A stretch of 10,701 nucleotides of DNA from Fluviicola sp. (lineage in GTDB: Bacteria; Bacteroidota; Bacteroidia; Flavobacteriales_D; Crocinitomicaceae). A model generated the notes under the pieces. The model was not told where the DNA came from. It saw only the letters and a list, made by a program, of their open reading frames with translations, and made no database searches. How positions within the stretch are numbered: the stretch's first letter is position 1; each line of letters begins with the position of its first letter. Made by a program: the position numbers and the translations under genes. Where the stretch lies: positions 1-10,701 of the forward strand of contig NZ_JASLCN010000445.1 in NCBI RefSeq assembly GCF_030151805.1, read 5' to 3'. This document shows, one piece after another, positions 7,945 through 10,701 of this stretch.

Positions 7945-8379
7945 TTACTGTTGATTCTCGTTAAAACTCATCATCCAGTTGATGCCGAATTGATCCTCCA
8001 GCATTCCGAAATAATCGCCCCAGAAAGTGTTTTCAAGCGGCATTGTTACTTTTCCTCCGGAAGCTAATCCCTTGAATAAACGATCTGCTTCTTCCTTGCT
8101 TTCAGCATTAATTGAAACGGAAAAATTATTTCCCGCTTTGAAGTATTGCGCCCATTCGCCTCCGGTATCGCTTCCCATCAAAGACGTTTCTTTACTAATC
8201 GGAAGTGAAACGTGCATGATTTTTTCCGCCATGGATGCATCCACTTTGTTTTTATCATCCTGAGGCATGTCTTTGAATCGTCCTAAATAAGGAAATTCTC
8301 CGCCAAAAACAGATTGGTAAAACAGAAATGCTTCTTCACAGTTTCCGTTAAAATTCAGATAAACATTTACAGTTGCCAT
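7945..8379 (-). CDS. PhnB-like VOC-family protein (glyoxalase/bleomycin-resistance superfamily)
   Basis: A 144-residue protein of the vicinal-oxygen-chelate superfamily, closest to the PhnB/YjdN-like subgroup (often labelled '3-demethylubiquinone-9 3-methyltransferase domain'). Typical features: the opening strand VNVYLNFNGNCEEAFLFYQSV (residues about 4-24, with Asn-Cys-Glu-Glu-Ala-Phe leading into helix 1), GGEF, the central HVSLPI strand (56-61), SVSI (87-90) with the helix ESKEEADRLFKGL, and the closing WGDYFGMLEDQFGINWMMSF (120-139), which is diagnostic for this subgroup. Members are small cytoplasmic dimers; the subgroup mostly lacks the full metal-binding triad of true glyoxalases, and the reaction is generally unknown, so no enzymatic name is given. 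It starts 7 bases after the SRPBCC gene's stop on the same strand, so the two are almost certainly co-transcribed. Confidence 0.9.
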   Translation of the reverse strand: MATVNVYLNFNGNCEEAFLFYQSVFGGEFPYLGRFKDMPQDDKNKVDASMAEKIMHVSLPISKETSLMGSDTGGEWAQYFKAGNNFSVSINAESKEEADRLFKGLASGGKVTMPLENTFWGDYFGMLEDQFGINWMMSFNENQQ

Positions 8380-8386
8380 ATGTTAC

Positions 8387-9259
8387 TTATTTGTTGGTTT
8401 CACATAATTCCTTCAGTTTTTCAAGACCTAAGGGAAATTTCTTTTTCATGAATTCGATGTGAGAGTCGGTTACATCTACTTCAACTTCAACTTCGGTAGT
8501 GTTCGCATTGATTTCCATCAAACGGTAGATCTCGAAACAGCCGGTCCATTTTTTGGTTTCGTCATTCAATGGCTGCTCCTTGAAATCTATTACATCGCCG
8601 ATGTGTTTGAATACAACCAGTTCGTTTTCCCGGAAGAAAATCACGTCGCTGTACATTCCGCTGCCACCCGGCATCAGGAAGTGAATCCGCGCGTTCGGGG
8701 CAAGTTTTCCTTCGAAATAAGATCCGTCACAGAAAGGCTGGGTCCATGCAGTGTAACTTTGTTTTCCCCACAATGTTTCCCAGACAACCGTTTTGGGAGA
8801 ATTGATATTGATAGAAAAGTGCAGTTTTTCGATGAGATACAAATAGTTTCGCAGGGAAGTTTTGATAATCGCATCCCAGCCCATTTGGTAATTCTCGGGG
8901 GTGAAATCCGCCCCGGCATCTGCGAAAGATTCCAATCCTTCGTGGCGCAAAATCAATCTCGAATGATGTTCATCAACCGGTTCTACCAACCAGCTTACAA
9001 CAGATGAGCCTTTTGATTGTTCCGGATGTTCCCACGAATGAACAAATTTTTTGCCTTTCTCGAATTCAAGAACAGTACAGTGATGTAAGTATTTTCGGGC
9101 TTCGGATTCGTAAAAGTCGAAACTTTCGCCAACAGTTGTCGTGAAATGCGGTATATGAAAATACCATTTTTTAAAGTTTGCAGGATTTGTAATAGCTTCC
9201 CATAAGTCTCTTGCCGGAACATCGAAATCCATTACAGTTTCAATTGCTGTATTCGTCAT
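8387..9259 (-). CDS. Tandem-domain SRPBCC (AHSA1-like) protein
   Basis: A 290-residue protein made of two START/Bet v1-like (SRPBCC) domains in one chain, where most bacterial AHSA1/CalC-type proteins are single domains of about 140-160 residues. Domain 1 spans about 1-143: the opening strand AIETVMDFDVPARDLWEAIT, NFKKWYF, the GESFDFY strand, VLEFEKGKKFVHSW, SRLILRHEG and the long C-terminal helix GWDAIIKTSLRNYLYLIEKL. Domain 2 spans about 146-288 and repeats the plan: HFSININSPKTVVWETL, YTAWTQPF, GSYFEGK, FRENELVVFKHIGDV, TTEVEVEVDV and a closing helix. These folds form a hydrophobic cavity that binds small ligands; the substrate is unknown. It is predicted cytoplasmic. Its stop lies 7 bases before the VOC gene, forming a two-gene operon. 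The upstream gap to the asparagine synthetase gene is 97 bases and holds short repeats but no convincing promoter. ATG 9259 is used because the first strand begins within ten residues. Confidence 0.88.
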   Translation of the reverse strand: MTNTAIETVMDFDVPARDLWEAITNPANFKKWYFHIPHFTTTVGESFDFYESEARKYLHHCTVLEFEKGKKFVHSWEHPEQSKGSSVVSWLVEPVDEHHSRLILRHEGLESFADAGADFTPENYQMGWDAIIKTSLRNYLYLIEKLHFSININSPKTVVWETLWGKQSYTAWTQPFCDGSYFEGKLAPNARIHFLMPGGSGMYSDVIFFRENELVVFKHIGDVIDFKEQPLNDETKKWTGCFEIYRLMEINANTTEVEVEVDVTDSHIEFMKKKFPLGLEKLKELCETNK

Positions 9260-9279
9260 AATGGTTGTTTTTAGATTTT

Positions 9280-9348
9280 AAGACTACCCGATTTCAGAAT
9301 CTCAGGACTTTTAGTCTTGATGTCCTAATATCTTGCAATCCTGATGTC
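9280..9348. repeat. Short inverted and direct repeats upstream of the SRPBCC gene
   Basis: An inverted pair AAGACTA 9280-9286 / TAGTCTT 9312-9318, an overlapping AGGAC 9304-9308 / GTCCT 9322-9326, and a direct repeat CYTGATGTC at 9316-9324 and 9340-9348 (8 of 9, 24-base period). They fill the 97-base gap upstream of the SRPBCC-VOC operon. They could be operators, or a copy of a dispersed intergenic repeat; neither can be decided from one copy. Confidence 0.4.
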
Positions 9349-9356
9349 AAATTAAT

Positions 9357-10701
9357 TCATTTTCCCCATCTTTCATACCACATCATGAAAGAGAGAAGAT
9401 ACCAGATTTTTACACCAAACTCTTTTCGTCCGTTTAAGAATGAGGTTTTCAAGCGTTCAATTTCAGTCCAGCGAAAAAGCCCTGTTTCGCTGATTCGTTG
9501 TTCTGAAAGATAGGTTTCAAGCAAATCGCGGAGTTCGTTTTTCAACCACAATTCTATTGGAATTGCAAATCCCATTTTGGGTCTGTCCATCACAGACTTC
9601 GGAATGTATTGATGCACAATTTCTTTTAAAAGCCACTTCTTGGAACCATCTCTGAATTTGAAATGATCGGGAAGTTGTGCAGCATATTCAATGATGCGGT
9701 GATCCAGAAGCGGCTCCCTGCTTTCCAGGCTTACAGCCATTGATGCGCGATCCACTTTCTGGAGAATATCATCCAGCAGATAAGTCTGATAATCCATTGC
9801 TTGCGCAAAAGCCAGCGGACTGTAATTCGTGAGTTCGGTACTGTCAAAATAACTTGTCAGCTTTTCAAAAGAATGCGTGCTCAGAGCGTTGATTTGGTCG
9901 TCCGTAAACAATTGGCTCACACTTAGCATGATATTCCGGTCGCTTGCATTGCGAAGAATAGATTTTGTTTTTTCGTACCGTTGAGCAAAGTTGTATTTAC
10001 TCTTCAAAACCGGAATCGCGTTAGCCGGCACTAAATCCATGATTCCTGCCAGTCTTTTTCGTGCAAATGAAGGAATTTTGTTGAGCTTGTCGCCGTATTT
10101 CAAAATCATCTCGTACCGGTTGTATCCGGCAAAAACTTCGTCGCCGCCGTCTGCACTCAAAGTAACGGTTACATGTTGCCTGGCGATTTTCGAAACCAAT
10201 GTTGTTGGAATGGCGCTCGAATCGGCAAAAGGTTCATCATAGAAAAACGGAAGTTCTGCAATGAGATCAATCGCTTCTTTTGCGCTGCATTCGGTTTCCG
10301 TGTGATTGGTCTGAAGCAGTTCTGAAATGGCTTTGGCGTAAGGAGCTTCGTTCAACCCGATATCCGGAACGGAAATCGTGAAGGTTCTTAAAGCTTCGGT
10401 GCGGTCTTTTTGCAACAATGCGGTGACACAGGTGCTGTCATATCCGCCGCTCAGAAAAACGCCGACAGGAACATCCGAAACCATCCGGTATTCACAGGCA
10501 GATTTCAGTAATCTTTCGGTTTCCTGTTTTGCTTCTTCGACCGGAATATCCAATTTGGGTTTGTTGTAATAATCATACACATTCCAGTATTGAACCGGAT
10601 CAGGCTGAAAATGACGGAGTGAAGTTTTGATGAAATGTCCCGGTTTTACCTTTGTGCAATGTTCAAAAATACAATGCGGAGTAGGAACACTTCCGTATTG
10701 T
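9357..10701 (-). CDS. asnB: Asparagine synthetase B-type amidotransferase, C-terminal 447 residues (5' end beyond window)
   Basis: Glutamine-hydrolysing asparagine synthase family: aspartate plus ATP and glutamine-derived ammonia gives asparagine via an aspartyl-AMP intermediate. The frame is open to the right edge, so the N-terminal glutaminase domain (starting Met-Cys in this family) lies outside; the GTG at 10580 is an internal codon, not the start. The visible part begins with the family linker YGSVPTPHCIFEHCTKVKPG and continues into the ATP-pyrophosphatase synthetase domain: SGGYDST (visible residues 84-90) is the PP-loop, SADGGDEVFAGYNRY holds the second nucleotide-binding motif, and LESREPLLDHRIIEYAAQLP and GSKKWLLKEI are typical of AsnB. 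The C-terminus ends near YERWGK, as usual for the shorter bacterial AsnB. Paralogues of this family are common in surface-polysaccharide clusters, where they amidate sugars; with the neighbours to the right unseen, a housekeeping or polysaccharide role cannot be separated. Confidence 0.93.
   Translation of the reverse strand, partial: QYGSVPTPHCIFEHCTKVKPGHFIKTSLRHFQPDPVQYWNVYDYYNKPKLDIPVEEAKQETERLLKSACEYRMVSDVPVGVFLSGGYDSTCVTALLQKDRTEALRTFTISVPDIGLNEAPYAKAISELLQTNHTETECSAKEAIDLIAELPFFYDEPFADSSAIPTTLVSKIARQHVTVTLSADGGDEVFAGYNRYEMILKYGDKLNKIPSFARKRLAGIMDLVPANAIPVLKSKYNFAQRYEKTKSILRNASDRNIMLSVSQLFTDDQINALSTHSFEKLTSYFDSTELTNYSPLAFAQAMDYQTYLLDDILQKVDRASMAVSLESREPLLDHRIIEYAAQLPDHFKFRDGSKKWLLKEIVHQYIPKSVMDRPKMGFAIPIELWLKNELRDLLETYLSEQRISETGLFRWTEIERLKTSFLNGRKEFGVKIWYLLSFMMWYERWGK

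Noticed and set aside
8459..9007. 182-codon plus-strand open frame opposite the SRPBCC gene
   Set aside because: The minus-strand frame has clear SRPBCC domains; the antisense frame has no recognisable motif and is a shadow of its codon pattern.
10578..10580. GTG at 10580 as the start of the asparagine synthetase gene
   Set aside because: The frame continues upstream without a stop to the window edge and encodes the family-typical linker YGSVPTPH, so the gene extends beyond the window and this GTG is internal.

Overview
The window looks like chromosomal core or accessory DNA of a Bacteroidota bacterium, most likely order Flavobacteriales. A Crocinitomicaceae (Fluviicola-like) origin is my guess from protein flavour, not something I could test. 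The evidence is the AT-leaning base composition, Bacteroidota-type promoters (TTG, 19-20 bases, TAnnTTTG) in front of several genes, the absence of obvious Shine-Dalgarno sites, a DUF4403 lipoprotein, and a monomeric NADP isocitrate dehydrogenase.

Layout. Nine of eleven genes are on the minus strand. From left to right: the N-terminal part of a secreted protein that runs off the left edge (1-546); a DUF4403-type lipoprotein (643-2046); two small plus-strand Cys-rich lipoproteins that resemble each other (2099-2272 and 2373-2606); two hairpins between convergent genes; the monomeric isocitrate dehydrogenase icd (2798-5026); the nucleotide-pool sanitising enzyme rdgB (5249-5830), 31 bases behind an AraC-family regulator (5862-6668); an SDR oxidoreductase (6919-7734); a PhnB-like VOC protein (7945-8379), 7 bases behind a double-domain SRPBCC/AHSA1-type protein (8387-9259); and most of an asparagine synthetase B-type amidotransferase that runs off the right edge (9357-10701).

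How the genes may work together. The SRPBCC and VOC genes almost certainly form a two-gene operon. The AraC-type gene and rdgB are close enough to be co-transcribed. Upstream of the SDR gene is an exact-length 22-base tandem direct repeat with 18 of 22 positions identical. This is the geometry AraC-family proteins favour, so the nearby AraC-type regulator is a natural candidate to control the SDR gene (inference). The rest is housekeeping (icd, rdgB, asnB) mixed with envelope proteins (secreted protein, DUF4403 lipoprotein, the small lipoprotein pair).

No mobile element, CRISPR array, tRNA or rRNA was seen. No intergenic gap exceeds about 250 bases. The gaps hold promoters, terminators and several imperfect inverted or direct repeats, described individually. 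I found no convincing large new multi-gene system. The most interesting items are the unannotated small lipoprotein pair and the putative AraC operator.
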